Origin: Candidatus Bacteroides merdavium
GTDB taxonomy: Bacteria > Bacteroidota > Bacteroidia > Bacteroidales > Bacteroidaceae
Length of the DNA: 64,000 nt
Assembly (NCBI GenBank): GCA_019116805.1
Contig: DXAV01000015.1
Coordinates: 35,657 to 99,656, forward strand
Direction of reading: 5' to 3'
Of this stretch, positions 55,174 to 63,916 are shown piece by piece. Position 1 is the stretch's first letter. Each line of letters starts with the position of its first letter. The position numbers and the translations under genes were made by a program. The notes beneath the pieces were generated by a model. It was not told where the DNA came from. It ran no database searches and saw nothing but the letters and a program-made list of their open reading frames with translations.

Positions 55174-55878
55174 ATGAGCAAGACCGAGGAAATACAGGCC
55201 GAACTGGAGGCCTACATCGACCCTGTGAAGCGCGAATACCTGCCCAAGTTTTTCAAGACGGGGCGGGGAGAGTATGGCGAAGGCGACTGCTTTCTGGGCA
55301 TTGTGGTACCCAATACGCGCCTCGTGGCGAAGCGTCATAAGGACGAACCTGCCGAAGTGGCTGCCGAGTTGCTTCAGAGCCCTTGGCACGAATGCCGACT
55401 CTGTGCCCTGCTGATGTTGGTGGAGCGTTTCAAGAAGAGCGATGAAACGGGGCGGAAAGCCATTTTCGACTTCTACCTGACACAGACGGCCCGCATCAAC
55501 AACTGGGATCTGGTGGACCTCTCGGCTCCCTATATCGTGGGCGAATACCTGAAGGACAAGCCACGCGACGTGCTCCGCCGCCTGGCCGCCGACCCGCTGC
55601 TGTGGAACCAACGCATTGCCGTTGTGGCCACGATGCCTCTCATCAAAAACGGCGATTTCACCGACATCCTTGCCCTGGCTCCCCCTTTCTTCCACACGTC
55701 TCACGACCTGATGCAGAAGGCCGTCGGTTGGATGTTGCGCGAGGTAGGCAAGAAGGATAAGTCTGTACTCGTCCGCTTCCTTGAGGAACATTGCCAAGTG
55801 ATGCCCCGCACCATGCTACGCTACGCCATCGAGAAGTTTGCCACCGACGAGCGTCGCCGCTTCATGGCGCGCGGATGA
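55174..55878 (+). CDS. DNA alkylation repair protein (AlkD-like HEAT-repeat glycosylase)
   Basis: 234 residues, all alpha-helical HEAT-like repeats. It opens with the family phrase KREYLPKFFKTGRGEYGEGD, followed by FLGIVVPNTRLVAKRH. The middle INNWDLVDLSAPYIVGEYL carries the W and D of the active cleft, and QKAVGWMLREVGKKD is the last signature. Family members excise N3- and N7-alkylated purines. It stands alone, its end overlapping the first unit of a 22-base tandem array. Confidence 0.9.
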   Translation: MSKTEEIQAELEAYIDPVKREYLPKFFKTGRGEYGEGDCFLGIVVPNTRLVAKRHKDEPAEVAAELLQSPWHECRLCALLMLVERFKKSDETGRKAIFDFYLTQTARINNWDLVDLSAPYIVGEYLKDKPRDVLRRLAADPLLWNQRIAVVATMPLIKNGDFTDILALAPPFFHTSHDLMQKAVGWMLREVGKKDKSVLVRFLEEHCQVMPRTMLRYAIEKFATDERRRFMARG

Positions 55879-55964
55879 AAGGCAGGAAGGAAAACGGTGT
55901 TTTCTCCAGAGGAAAGCACTGCTTTGTTGAGGAGAAAACGGTGTTTTATGCACGACGTGTCATT
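55877..55964. repeat. Tandem array, 22-base period, with compensatory palindromic junctions
   Basis: Units begin at 55877, 55899, 55921 and 55943. Junctions read AAAACggtGTTTTC (around 55898), GAAAGCactGCTTTG (around 55920) and GAAAACggtGTTTTA (around 55942). The middle one changes both arms together, keeping the pairing. It lies between the AlkD-like gene and the ruvB promoters. Confidence 0.8.
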
Positions 55965-55994
55965 TCCCTTGTTACATGGCTCGGAAGCAAAAAT

Positions 55995-56046
55995 CTGAAA
56001 ACAATGTTTTCATCTTTTGTACTTCCCTCGGTTTGCACTATCTTTT
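55995..56046 (+). promoter_or_regulatory. Upstream copy of the palindrome-promoter element before ruvB
   Basis: Palindrome GAAAACaatGTTTTC (55997-56011), then TTTG (56016-56019), a 19-base spacer identical to the copy at 56101-56119, and TATCTTTT (last base of -7 is T). Probably weaker than the downstream copy. Confidence 0.7.
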
Positions 56047-56077
56047 CATAAGATAGGCTGCACCTCGGATGTAAAAT

Positions 56078-56127
56078 CCGAAAACAGAGTTTTCGTTTTG
56101 TACTTCCCTCGGTTTGCACTATCTTTG
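56078..56127 (+). promoter_or_regulatory. ruvB promoter with upstream palindrome
   Basis: Palindrome GAAAACagaGTTTTC (56080-56094), TTTG (56097-56100), spacer TACTTCCCTCGGTTTGCAC of 19 bases, TATCTTTG (56120-56127). Perfect consensus, 21 bases before ATG 56149. Confidence 0.88.
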
Positions 56128-56148
56128 TATCTCGTATAAACACGCATC

Positions 56149-57183
56149 ATGGAACAAGAAAACTTTGACATACGCAACCAGCAGCCCATGAACAGTCGCG
56201 AGCGCGACTTCGAGAACGTGCTCCGCCCGCTGGCCTTCGAGGATTTCAGCGGTCAGGACAAGGTGGTGGACAACCTCCGCATCTTCGTTAAGGCGGCCCG
56301 TCTGCGTGGCGAGGCGTTGGACCATACGCTGCTCCACGGCCCTCCCGGCTTGGGAAAGACTACGTTGTCCAACATCATTGCCAACGAGCTGGGTGTGGGC
56401 TTCAAGATTACCTCCGGCCCTGTGCTCGACAAGCCGGGTGACTTGGCGGGCATTCTGACGAGCCTCGAGCCCAATGACGTCCTTTTCATCGACGAAATCC
56501 ACCGCCTCAGCCCTGTGGTGGAGGAGTATCTCTACTCGGCTATGGAGGACTACCGCATTGACATCATGATAGACAAAGGCCCCTCGGCTCGCAGCATCCA
56601 GATAGACTTGAACCCCTTTACGCTCGTGGGCGCCACCACGCGTAGCGGCCTGCTGACGGCTCCGCTTCGTGCGCGCTTCGGCATCAACCTTCATCTGGAG
56701 TACTACGACAACGATGTGTTGAGCACTATCATCCAGCGTTCGGCGCGCATTCTCGACGTGCCCTGTTCGTCGAAGGCGGCAGTTGAGATTGCCAGCCGAA
56801 GCCGTGGTACGCCCCGTATCGCCAATGCCCTGCTGCGCCGCGTGCGCGACTTTGCGCAGGTGAAGGGTTCGGGCAGCATCGACACTGAGATAGCCCGCTA
56901 CGCCCTCGAAGCGCTGAACATCGACCGATACGGCCTCGACCAGATTGACAATAAGATTTTGACGACCATCATCGACAAGTTCAAGGGTGGCCCTGTTGGC
57001 CTCACGACTATTGCCACCGCCTTGGGCGAAGACCCCGGTACCATCGAGGAAGTCTATGAGCCGTTCCTCATCAAGGAAGGTTTCATCAAACGTACGCCCC
57101 GCGGCCGCGAAGTGACGGAGCTGGCTTACAAGCATCTGGGGCGAAACTTGTATAACGGAGGGCAACCGTCGTTGTTTGACTGA
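56149..57183 (+). CDS. ruvB: Holliday junction branch-migration helicase RuvB
   Basis: 344 residues. Walker [10 protein letters not shown] at 64-72, Walker [10 protein letters not shown], sensor LVGATTRSG, the arginine finger segment [14 protein letters not shown], and the C-terminal winged helix ([15 protein letters not shown]). It drives branch migration with RuvA. ruvA and ruvC are not adjacent. Fourteen bases separate it from the flippase gene downstream. Confidence 0.97.
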   Translation: MEQENFDIRNQQPMNSRERDFENVLRPLAFEDFSGQDKVVDNLRIFVKAARLRGEALDHTLLHGPPGLGKTTLSNIIANELGVGFKITSGPVLDKPGDLAGILTSLEPNDVLFIDEIHRLSPVVEEYLYSAMEDYRIDIMIDKGPSARSIQIDLNPFTLVGATTRSGLLTAPLRARFGINLHLEYYDNDVLSTIIQRSARILDVPCSSKAAVEIASRSRGTPRIANALLRRVRDFAQVKGSGSIDTEIARYALEALNIDRYGLDQIDNKILTTIIDKFKGGPVGLTTIATALGEDPGTIEEVYEPFLIKEGFIKRTPRGREVTELAYKHLGRNLYNGGQPSLFD

Positions 57184-57196
57184 AAACGATTGAATT

Positions 57197-58645
57197 ATGG
57201 CAAATCTGAAATCTCTTGCTAAAGAAACCGCCATCTATGGCCTGAGCAGCATCGTAGGGCGATTTTTGAATTACCTGCTGGTGCCTGTCTATACCATGGC
57301 GATGTCTGCGCAGAGCGGAGGCTATGGCGTGGTGACGAATATTTACGCTTGGGTAGCTTTGGCATTGGTGTTGCTTACCTTCGGCATGGAGACGGGCTTT
57401 TTCCGCTTCGCCAACAACGGCAAGGACGACCCTATGCGTGTTTACTCTACTACATTGATGGGCGTAGGTAGCGTGTCGCTTACGTTTCTTGCTTTAGGAT
57501 TGGTGTTTCTGCAACCTATCGCTGGCCTGCTGGGTTACGAAGCCCATCCTGAATACGTGGGCATGATGATGGCCGTGGTGGCCATGGACGCCATCCAGAG
57601 CATCCCCTTTGCTTACCTGCGCTACAAGAAGCGCCCCATCAAGTTTGCCGCGCTGAAGCTGCTATTCATCTTCCTGAACATTGCCCTGAACCTCGTCTAT
57701 TACGTGGCGATGAAGGGAAGTGACGTGGGTTTTGCTTTCTTGTTCAACTTGATATGTACTTCTACCGTCATGCTCTGCATGATACCCGAGCTGCGCGGTT
57801 TTCGCTACGTCCTCGACCGCGCCCTGCTGCGCCGCATGCTGTCCTACAGCCTGCCTTTGCTCGTGCTCGGCTTGGCAGGCATTCTGAACCAGGTGGCCGA
57901 TAAGATAATCTTCCCCTACGTCTATCCCGATGCCGTCGAAGCCAAAGTGCAGCTGGGCATCTACGGCGCGGCCAGCAAGATAGCCATGATCATGGCCATG
58001 TTGACGCAAGCCTTCCGCTATGCCTACGAGCCGTTTGTCTTCGGCAAGAGTCGCGACAAGGATAATCGTGAGGTCTATGCCGCCGCCATGAAGTATTTCA
58101 TCATCTTCACCCTGCTGGCCTTCCTAGCCGTGATGTTCTACCTTGACCTGCTGAAGTTCATCATTGGGCGTGACTACTGGGCCGGACTGCGTGTGGTGCC
58201 CATCGTGATGGCGGCCGAAATCTTTATGGGCGTATATTTCAACCTCTCTTTCTGGTACAAGTTGATTGACGAGACGCGTTGGGGGGCCTACTTCTCGTTG
58301 ACGGGATGCGCCGTGCTGGTGCTTATCAATGTATTGCTCATTCCGCGCTACAGCTACATGGCCTGCGCTTGGGCGGGCTTTGCAGGTTACGGAACGGCCA
58401 TGCTGTTGTCCTACTTTGTGGGGCAGAAGAAATACCCTATCCGCTACGACTTGAAGTCTATTGGGCGCTACGTACTGCTGGCCGCCGTTCTCTACGTGGC
58501 TGCCGAGTACATATCTATTGAAAATCTGTGGTTGCGTCTGTCCTGGCGGACAGTGCTCCTGTTGGTGTTTGCCGCTTATATTGTGAAACATGACCTGCCT
58601 CTGAGCCGCATTCCATTGTTGAATCGGTTGGTGGCGAAGAAATAA
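57197..58645 (+). CDS. Polysaccharide flippase-like membrane protein (MATE/MOP superfamily)
   Basis: 482 residues, 12-14 membrane spans. It starts SLAKETAIYGLSSIVGRFLNYLLVPVYT, the usual polysaccharide-biosynthesis opening. Charged loops such as MAYRYAYEPFVFGKSRDKDNREVY-type (AFRYAYEPFVFGKSRDKDN) recur in the Bacteroidetes branch of this family. Members flip lipid-linked glycans across the inner membrane. No glycosyltransferase gene is adjacent, so the glycan is unknown. It follows ruvB by 13 bases and is followed by the S46 peptidase after 20 bases. Confidence 0.88.
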   Translation: MANLKSLAKETAIYGLSSIVGRFLNYLLVPVYTMAMSAQSGGYGVVTNIYAWVALALVLLTFGMETGFFRFANNGKDDPMRVYSTTLMGVGSVSLTFLALGLVFLQPIAGLLGYEAHPEYVGMMMAVVAMDAIQSIPFAYLRYKKRPIKFAALKLLFIFLNIALNLVYYVAMKGSDVGFAFLFNLICTSTVMLCMIPELRGFRYVLDRALLRRMLSYSLPLLVLGLAGILNQVADKIIFPYVYPDAVEAKVQLGIYGAASKIAMIMAMLTQAFRYAYEPFVFGKSRDKDNREVYAAAMKYFIIFTLLAFLAVMFYLDLLKFIIGRDYWAGLRVVPIVMAAEIFMGVYFNLSFWYKLIDETRWGAYFSLTGCAVLVLINVLLIPRYSYMACAWAGFAGYGTAMLLSYFVGQKKYPIRYDLKSIGRYVLLAAVLYVAAEYISIENLWLRLSWRTVLLLVFAAYIVKHDLPLSRIPLLNRLVAKK

Positions 58646-58665
58646 TCTGTGGAAAAACAAAGAGA

Positions 58666-60810
58666 ATGACGATGAAAGACCTGAAATACAGCTTGCTTAC
58701 TGCCGTTTGCTTATTGGTAAGCGTAATCGCGATGGCCGACGAGGGCATGTGGATGCTGGGTAATTTGGACAAACAGACCGCCCGCACCCTGAAAGAGATG
58801 GGGCTTGAGCTTAAGCCGAAGGAATTGTACAGCCCTCGCAAAGCTTCGCTGAAGGATGCAGTGGTGAGCTTCGGCGGTTTCTGTTCGGGCGTGGTAGTGT
58901 CTGAGGACGGGCTGGTGCTCACCAATCATCATTGTGGTTTCGGGAGCATACAGCAGCATTCCAGTGTGGAGCATGACTACTTACAGGACGGCTTTGTAGC
59001 CCGTACACGCAATGAAGAGTTACCAAACCCCGAACTTTATGTTCGTTTCCTCCTACGTCAGGAAGATGTGACAAAGCGTGTTCTTTCCGTTGTGCGGCCC
59101 GACATGGATGAGTCAGCCCGTGCCAGTGTGGTTGATTCAATGATGTTGGCCGTCGGAGCTGAAGTGTCACAGAAGGATTCCACGTTGACGGGTGTGGTCG
59201 ATGCCTATTACGGCGGTAATGAATTTTGGCTTTCTGTCTATCAAGACTTCAATGATGTCCGCCTGGTGTTTGCCCCGCCCTCGTCCGTTGGTAAGTTTGG
59301 CTGGGACAAGGACAATTGGATGTGGCCGCGTCATACGGGCGACTTTTGTGTCTTCCGCATCTACGCCGATCGTGAGAATCGTCCGGCCGACTACTCGCCC
59401 GATAATGTACCCTATCATCCTCGTTACGTGGCTCCTATCTCTTTAGAAGGCTATCAAGAAGGTGACTTCTGCATGACTTTGGGCTATCCTGGTGCGACGG
59501 AGCGCTATCTCTCGTCGTTTGGTATCGAGGAAGCTATGAACGGCATCAACCAGGCACAGATAGATATTCGAGGCGTAAAGCAGGCCATCTGGAAACAGGC
59601 GATGGACGCCAGCGACGATATCCGCATCAAGTACGCCTCCAAGTACGACGAAAGCTCCAACTACTGGAAGAACAGCATTGGAACGAACCGATCCCTCCGT
59701 CGCCTGGGCGTGCTTGAGAAAAAACGGGCCTTGGAGCGTGAGTTGCAGGATTGGATACGCTGTACTCCTTCTGAGCGTGACAGTTTGCTCCACCTGCTGA
59801 CCGACCTCGAACTGGCCTATAAGAATAGGCGGGAAGCCAATCGGGCACAAGCTTATCTGTTGGAGAGTTTCCTTAATGGTCCTGAGTTGGTACAATTGGC
59901 TCTTAGCATCTTGAATTTCGATTTTGGTGCTGATCCCAAAGTGGTCGAAGCCAATTTGCAGGATATCGTGGATAAGTACGCCAACCTCGATCTGGATATC
60001 GACAAGAACGTCTTTACCGCTCTGCTGAAGGAATATCCCCGTCACGTGAAAGCCGATTATTTGCCACCGCTTTACGACTCCATTGCCACCGTTTATGGCG
60101 GTAACGAACGGGCTTATGTGGACAGCCTATATGCCCGCACCGTTATCGCCACGCCCCGAGGCCTGAAGCGGCTTCTGGAGAATGATACCACCCTGAATTT
60201 CTTCAATGACCCAGCCGTAAGTCTGGGTATCGATCTCATCACACAACTCTTTGAGATGAATATGCAAATGAATGCCGCAAACTTGGCCGTTGATCGCGGT
60301 GAACGGTTGTTCAATGCAGCTGTACGCCGATATTACCACGACCGCCGTTTCTACCCAGACGCTAATTCGACGATGCGCCTCAGTTTCGGCACGGTACGGG
60401 GCTACGAACCGTTCGATGGAGCTAGTTACAGCCATTTTACAACTGTTCGCGGCATTCTGGAGAAAGCGCACGAGCATCGTAGTGAGCCCGATTTTATGCT
60501 GCAGCCCGAACTGGTGAACTTGCTGGAGAGCGGTGATTACGGCCGTTATGCCGACCGGAGTGGAGAGATGAAAGTCTGCTTCATCTCGGACAATGATATT
60601 ACGGGTGGTAACTCTGGCAGTGCCATGTTCAATGCACGTGGTCAGCTTCTCGGTCTGGCTTTCGATGGTAACTGGGAGGCCATGAGCAGCGACTACCTTT
60701 ACGAGCCCCGCCTGCAACGCTGCGTCGGGGTGGATATCCGCTACGTGTTGTTCATCATCGAGAAATACGGTAAGGCTGGCAGGCTGATACAAGAGTTGAA
60801 AATCGGATAA
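58666..60810 (+). CDS. S46-family dipeptidyl peptidase (DPP7-like)
   Basis: 714 residues from ATG 58666 (ATG 58672 equally possible). Signal peptide ending V-I-A-M-A. Chymotrypsin-like triad: His in LTNHHCGFG (87-92), Asp in KDNWMWPRHTGDF, and Ser650 in TGGNSGSA. The residue 18 after the Ser is Gly (GLAFDGNWE); DPP11 enzymes have Arg here and prefer Asp or Glu, so this looks like the broader DPP7 type. It releases dipeptides from the N-terminus of peptides in the periplasm. A terminator follows. Confidence 0.92.
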   Translation: MTMKDLKYSLLTAVCLLVSVIAMADEGMWMLGNLDKQTARTLKEMGLELKPKELYSPRKASLKDAVVSFGGFCSGVVVSEDGLVLTNHHCGFGSIQQHSSVEHDYLQDGFVARTRNEELPNPELYVRFLLRQEDVTKRVLSVVRPDMDESARASVVDSMMLAVGAEVSQKDSTLTGVVDAYYGGNEFWLSVYQDFNDVRLVFAPPSSVGKFGWDKDNWMWPRHTGDFCVFRIYADRENRPADYSPDNVPYHPRYVAPISLEGYQEGDFCMTLGYPGATERYLSSFGIEEAMNGINQAQIDIRGVKQAIWKQAMDASDDIRIKYASKYDESSNYWKNSIGTNRSLRRLGVLEKKRALERELQDWIRCTPSERDSLLHLLTDLELAYKNRREANRAQAYLLESFLNGPELVQLALSILNFDFGADPKVVEANLQDIVDKYANLDLDIDKNVFTALLKEYPRHVKADYLPPLYDSIATVYGGNERAYVDSLYARTVIATPRGLKRLLENDTTLNFFNDPAVSLGIDLITQLFEMNMQMNAANLAVDRGERLFNAAVRRYYHDRRFYPDANSTMRLSFGTVRGYEPFDGASYSHFTTVRGILEKAHEHRSEPDFMLQPELVNLLESGDYGRYADRSGEMKVCFISDNDITGGNSGSAMFNARGQLLGLAFDGNWEAMSSDYLYEPRLQRCVGVDIRYVLFIIEKYGKAGRLIQELKIG

Positions 60811-60851
60811 AGCAGTACTCCTTTTCTTTGTTGGGATGAAAGTAACAAATC

Positions 60852-60887
60852 ACAAACAATGTTTTGCCTCAGAGCATTGTTTGTTTT
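60852..60887 (+). terminator. Hairpin after the S46 peptidase gene
   Basis: ACAAACAATG (60852-60861) pairs with CATTGTTTGT (60875-60884), then TTTGAT. It is between convergent genes. Confidence 0.7.
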
Positions 60888-60927
60888 GATCAGAATGTGG
60901 GTAAAATTCCTGTCAGTCGACGGTGTT

Positions 60928-61854
60928 TCAAATGATTTGTTGCGTGGGCTTAGGTGAAAGCATATCGGCTGGTACAGCGGCCTGTATGGCCTGTCGGAGC
61001 GTGTCGAGCAGCGTGCGTCGAATAAAGTCTTTAGATGTGATCATTACGATCTGCCGTGTGGGGCGGGGCACTGCAAAGGGACGTACTAATTCGTGCTGCT
61101 TTTCGCTCAGTTGAGATATGGCCAGTTCGGGGATGAACGTGATGCCTTTACCTCCCTCTACCATGCGCATGAACGTTTCCATACTCCCTAAATGGTAAGT
61201 CAGTTGGCTGGCTTGGGCGGATTTCAGTTGACAGAAACGGACGAGCTGGTCGCGGAAGCAGTGTCCCTCGTCCAGCAGCCAGAGCTGTGTACCGGCGAGG
61301 TCCGCAGTGCGGATGGTTTCGTGATTGAAGAGTGCGTCTTCGCGAGCCACGTAGGCGTAGAACTGCTCGTAGAAGAGCGGTGTCTGCGCGAAGTCGCCCA
61401 TGTCATCCAGGGCGGCTACGATACCGGCATCTATTTCTCCGTCTGTTAGGGCCTGTTTGATGGCGGCGGTCTTCATTTCCGTAACACGGATGTCTAATTG
61501 CGGATAGCGTTTCATCAGTTGGGGGAAGAAGCGGGGTAACAGGTAAGGTGCAATAGTGGGCAAAATACCTAGAGTGAATGATCCTGTCATTGCATGTCTT
61601 TCTTCGGCCACCATTTCTTTAATACGAGCGGCTTCAGCCAGTACCCGTCGCGCCTGTCCCAGGATGAGACGTCCGGCAGGCGTGGGGCTTACGGACTGGC
61701 GGGTGCGGTCGAAGATACGGGTGTCCAGCTCTTCTTCTAGTTTCTGGATCATGGCGCTCAGGGTAGGCTGGGTCACGCGGCAATGTTCAGCAGCCTTACC
61801 GAAGTGGCGGAAGTGGTCCAAGGCGAGGATATACTCCAGTTGTTGCAAGGTCAT
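60928..61854 (-). CDS. oxyR: Hydrogen-peroxide sensing LysR-type regulator OxyR
   Basis: 308 residues from ATG 61854. N-terminal helix-turn-helix of the LysR family (FGKAAEHCRVTQPTLSAMIQ). The effector domain has LWLLDEGHCFRDQLVRFCQL with Cys199 and Cys208, the same positions and spacing as the disulfide pair of E. coli OxyR. It activates catalase, Dps and other peroxide-defence genes on oxidation. The start is 29 bases after the deaD stop, so the helicase transcript probably continues into oxyR; no own promoter is evident. Confidence 0.95.
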   Translation of the reverse strand: MTLQQLEYILALDHFRHFGKAAEHCRVTQPTLSAMIQKLEEELDTRIFDRTRQSVSPTPAGRLILGQARRVLAEAARIKEMVAEERHAMTGSFTLGILPTIAPYLLPRFFPQLMKRYPQLDIRVTEMKTAAIKQALTDGEIDAGIVAALDDMGDFAQTPLFYEQFYAYVAREDALFNHETIRTADLAGTQLWLLDEGHCFRDQLVRFCQLKSAQASQLTYHLGSMETFMRMVEGGKGITFIPELAISQLSEKQHELVRPFAVPRPTRQIVMITSKDFIRRTLLDTLRQAIQAAVPADMLSPKPTQQII

Positions 61855-61883
61855 GGTATTATCGTCGTTTGAGGTTCTTCGCT

Positions 61884-63782
61884 TTATTTCTTTTTCTTCT
61901 TTAACGGTTTGGCCCATCCGTCTTCGCTGAAGTCTGGTTCAGGTCCTTTCAAATCGTTGTCATGCTGGAAGAACTGCTTCCAATCATCCTTGCGACCGCG
62001 AGGCTTGGTATATCCGCGTTCCTCGCGGCTGGGCTTGGAGCGTTTGGCTTCCTTGACAGATTTTTCGGTATGGGGCCTTGCAGCCTTTTTTGTTTGTGGC
62101 TTTTCGCCCTCCTTGCGGTCAGTCTTTTTCTTCTTTCCATCCTTTTCATCGGATTCTCCAGCCACTTCGACGGAGACTTTCCGTCCGTTCCAGCGTGTGC
62201 GGTTCAAAGCTTTGATGACTTTGTTGGCTTCTGCTTCGTCCACTTCGAAGAACGAGAAATTGCGCATTAGGTCGATGCGTCCCAAGTCTACGCGGCCTTT
62301 CGTGTTGCTATTGATGAGGCCGATGAGGTCGGTGGGGAAGAAGTTGTCCGTCTTTCCCATGTTGATGAAGAGGCGCGTGAAGCCTGCCTCGGCCTTGCGG
62401 TTGCCGTTCTTCTTGCTTTTTCCGCCTTGGTCGCCCTTCTTCTCTTCCTTGGTACTGACGGTTTCTATTTCTTCGCGGTTGCGGTAATATTCCACGAAGC
62501 GGTTGAACTCGTGTGATACCATGCGCTTGATGAGGTCTTCCTTGGACAGCCAGTCTAGTTTACGGCAGACGTCGGGCATGAAGTCAGCGATTTCTTCCTC
62601 GTTTACCTTCACTTTCTCCAGGTCGTCGATAACCTTCATTAATTGCTTTTCGCAGATCTGCTTCGCGGTGGGCATGACACCAGCCTCGAACTTCTTGGCG
62701 ATGATACGTTCTATTTCTCGCATCTTGCCCTTTTCACGTAAGTTGATGATAGCGATAGAGGTACCCGTTTTACCTGCGCGTCCAGTACGTCCGCTGCGGT
62801 GGGTATAGCTTTCTGTGTCGTCAGGTAAGCCGTAGTTGATGACGTGCGTCAGGTCGTCCACATCTAGTCCGCGGGCCGCTACGTCGGTAGCTACGAGCAG
62901 CTGCAGATTACGGATACGGAACTTCTGCATCACGGTGTCGCGTTGTGCCTGCGACAGCTCTCCATGCAGCGAATCGGCGTTGTAACCTTCTTGCATCAGT
63001 TTGTCGGCTATCTCCTGTGTTTCCTTACGGGTGCGACAGAAAATGATGGCATATATCTGCGGGTAGAAATCAACGATGCGTTTCAGTGTCTCGTATTTGT
63101 CTTTGGCATGTACTACGTAAGCAATGTGTTTCACGTTGGCTGTACCTTCATTCTTGCGTCCGATTGTGATTTCCTTTGCATCGTGCAGATAGTTTTTCGA
63201 GATGCGGGTTATTTCGGCGCTCATGGTAGCGGAGAATAGCAGAGTGTTACGTTCTTCGGGCACGTTGGCCAGGATAGCGTTTATACTGTCAGTGAAGCCC
63301 ATGTTGAGCATCTCGTCGGCTTCGTCCATCACCACGTTCTGGATGGTGGCCAGGGAGACGGTCTTGCGTTCCATGAGGTCAATCAGTCGGCCGGGCGTAG
63401 CTACGATGATGTGTACACCGCGTTTTAATGCTTTGATCTGGCTTTCGATGGATGATCCGCCATAAACGGGCAGTACACGTAGGCCGTCAATATATTTGCT
63501 GTAGTCGTTCAAGTCACCTGCAATTTGGAGGCATAGCTCACGTGTGGGACAGAGTATCAGTGACTGTGGATATTGTTTGCTGACGTCAATTTTTTGTATC
63601 AGCGGCAATCCGAAAGCCGCTGTTTTTCCGGTGCCTGTTTGTGCCAGGGCCACCACGTCATTGTTTTCTCCCAAGAGGTAGGGGATTACTTCTTCTTGTA
63701 CCGGCATGGGCTGTTCATAACCCATTTCTTCGATGGCTCGGCGTATCTCCGGCGACACACCGAGCTCTTCAAATGTCTTCAT
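61884..63782 (-). CDS. deaD: DEAD-box RNA helicase (CsdA/DeaD type)
   Basis: 632 residues from ATG 63782. Helicase motifs in order: AQTGTGKTAAF (I), PTRELCLQIA (Ia), TPGRLIDL (Ib), MDEADEML (II), LLFSATM (III), IIFCRTRKE (IV), VATDVAARGLD (V), YTHRSGRTGRAG (VI). A C-terminal DbpA-like RNA-binding domain follows (TRLFINMGKTDNFFPTDLIGL). The tail is long and very basic with Lys, Arg and Gly. It helps ribosome assembly and unwinds RNA in the cold. Its promoter shares the repeat found before ruvB. Confidence 0.95.
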   Translation of the reverse strand: MKTFEELGVSPEIRRAIEEMGYEQPMPVQEEVIPYLLGENNDVVALAQTGTGKTAAFGLPLIQKIDVSKQYPQSLILCPTRELCLQIAGDLNDYSKYIDGLRVLPVYGGSSIESQIKALKRGVHIIVATPGRLIDLMERKTVSLATIQNVVMDEADEMLNMGFTDSINAILANVPEERNTLLFSATMSAEITRISKNYLHDAKEITIGRKNEGTANVKHIAYVVHAKDKYETLKRIVDFYPQIYAIIFCRTRKETQEIADKLMQEGYNADSLHGELSQAQRDTVMQKFRIRNLQLLVATDVAARGLDVDDLTHVINYGLPDDTESYTHRSGRTGRAGKTGTSIAIINLREKGKMREIERIIAKKFEAGVMPTAKQICEKQLMKVIDDLEKVKVNEEEIADFMPDVCRKLDWLSKEDLIKRMVSHEFNRFVEYYRNREEIETVSTKEEKKGDQGGKSKKNGNRKAEAGFTRLFINMGKTDNFFPTDLIGLINSNTKGRVDLGRIDLMRNFSFFEVDEAEANKVIKALNRTRWNGRKVSVEVAGESDEKDGKKKKTDRKEGEKPQTKKAARPHTEKSVKEAKRSKPSREERGYTKPRGRKDDWKQFFQHDNDLKGPEPDFSEDGWAKPLKKKKK

Positions 63783-63813
63783 TAAATCTTTGTATCTCTT
63801 TATGTTTCGGGTG

Positions 63814-63863
63814 CAAAGATAGTGCAAACCGAGGGAAGTACAAAACGAAAACTTTGTTTTCGG
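63814..63863 (-). promoter_or_regulatory. deaD promoter with upstream palindrome (third copy of the ruvB-type element)
   Basis: On minus: palindrome CGAAAACaaaGTTTTCG (63847-63863 region), TTTG (63841-63844), the same 19-base spacer as at ruvB, TATCTTTG (63814-63821). Confidence 0.88.
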
Positions 63864-63916
63864 CTTTTTACTTCCGAGATGACGCTTGTTTTATGAGAAG
63901 ATACAAGTCTATTTCA

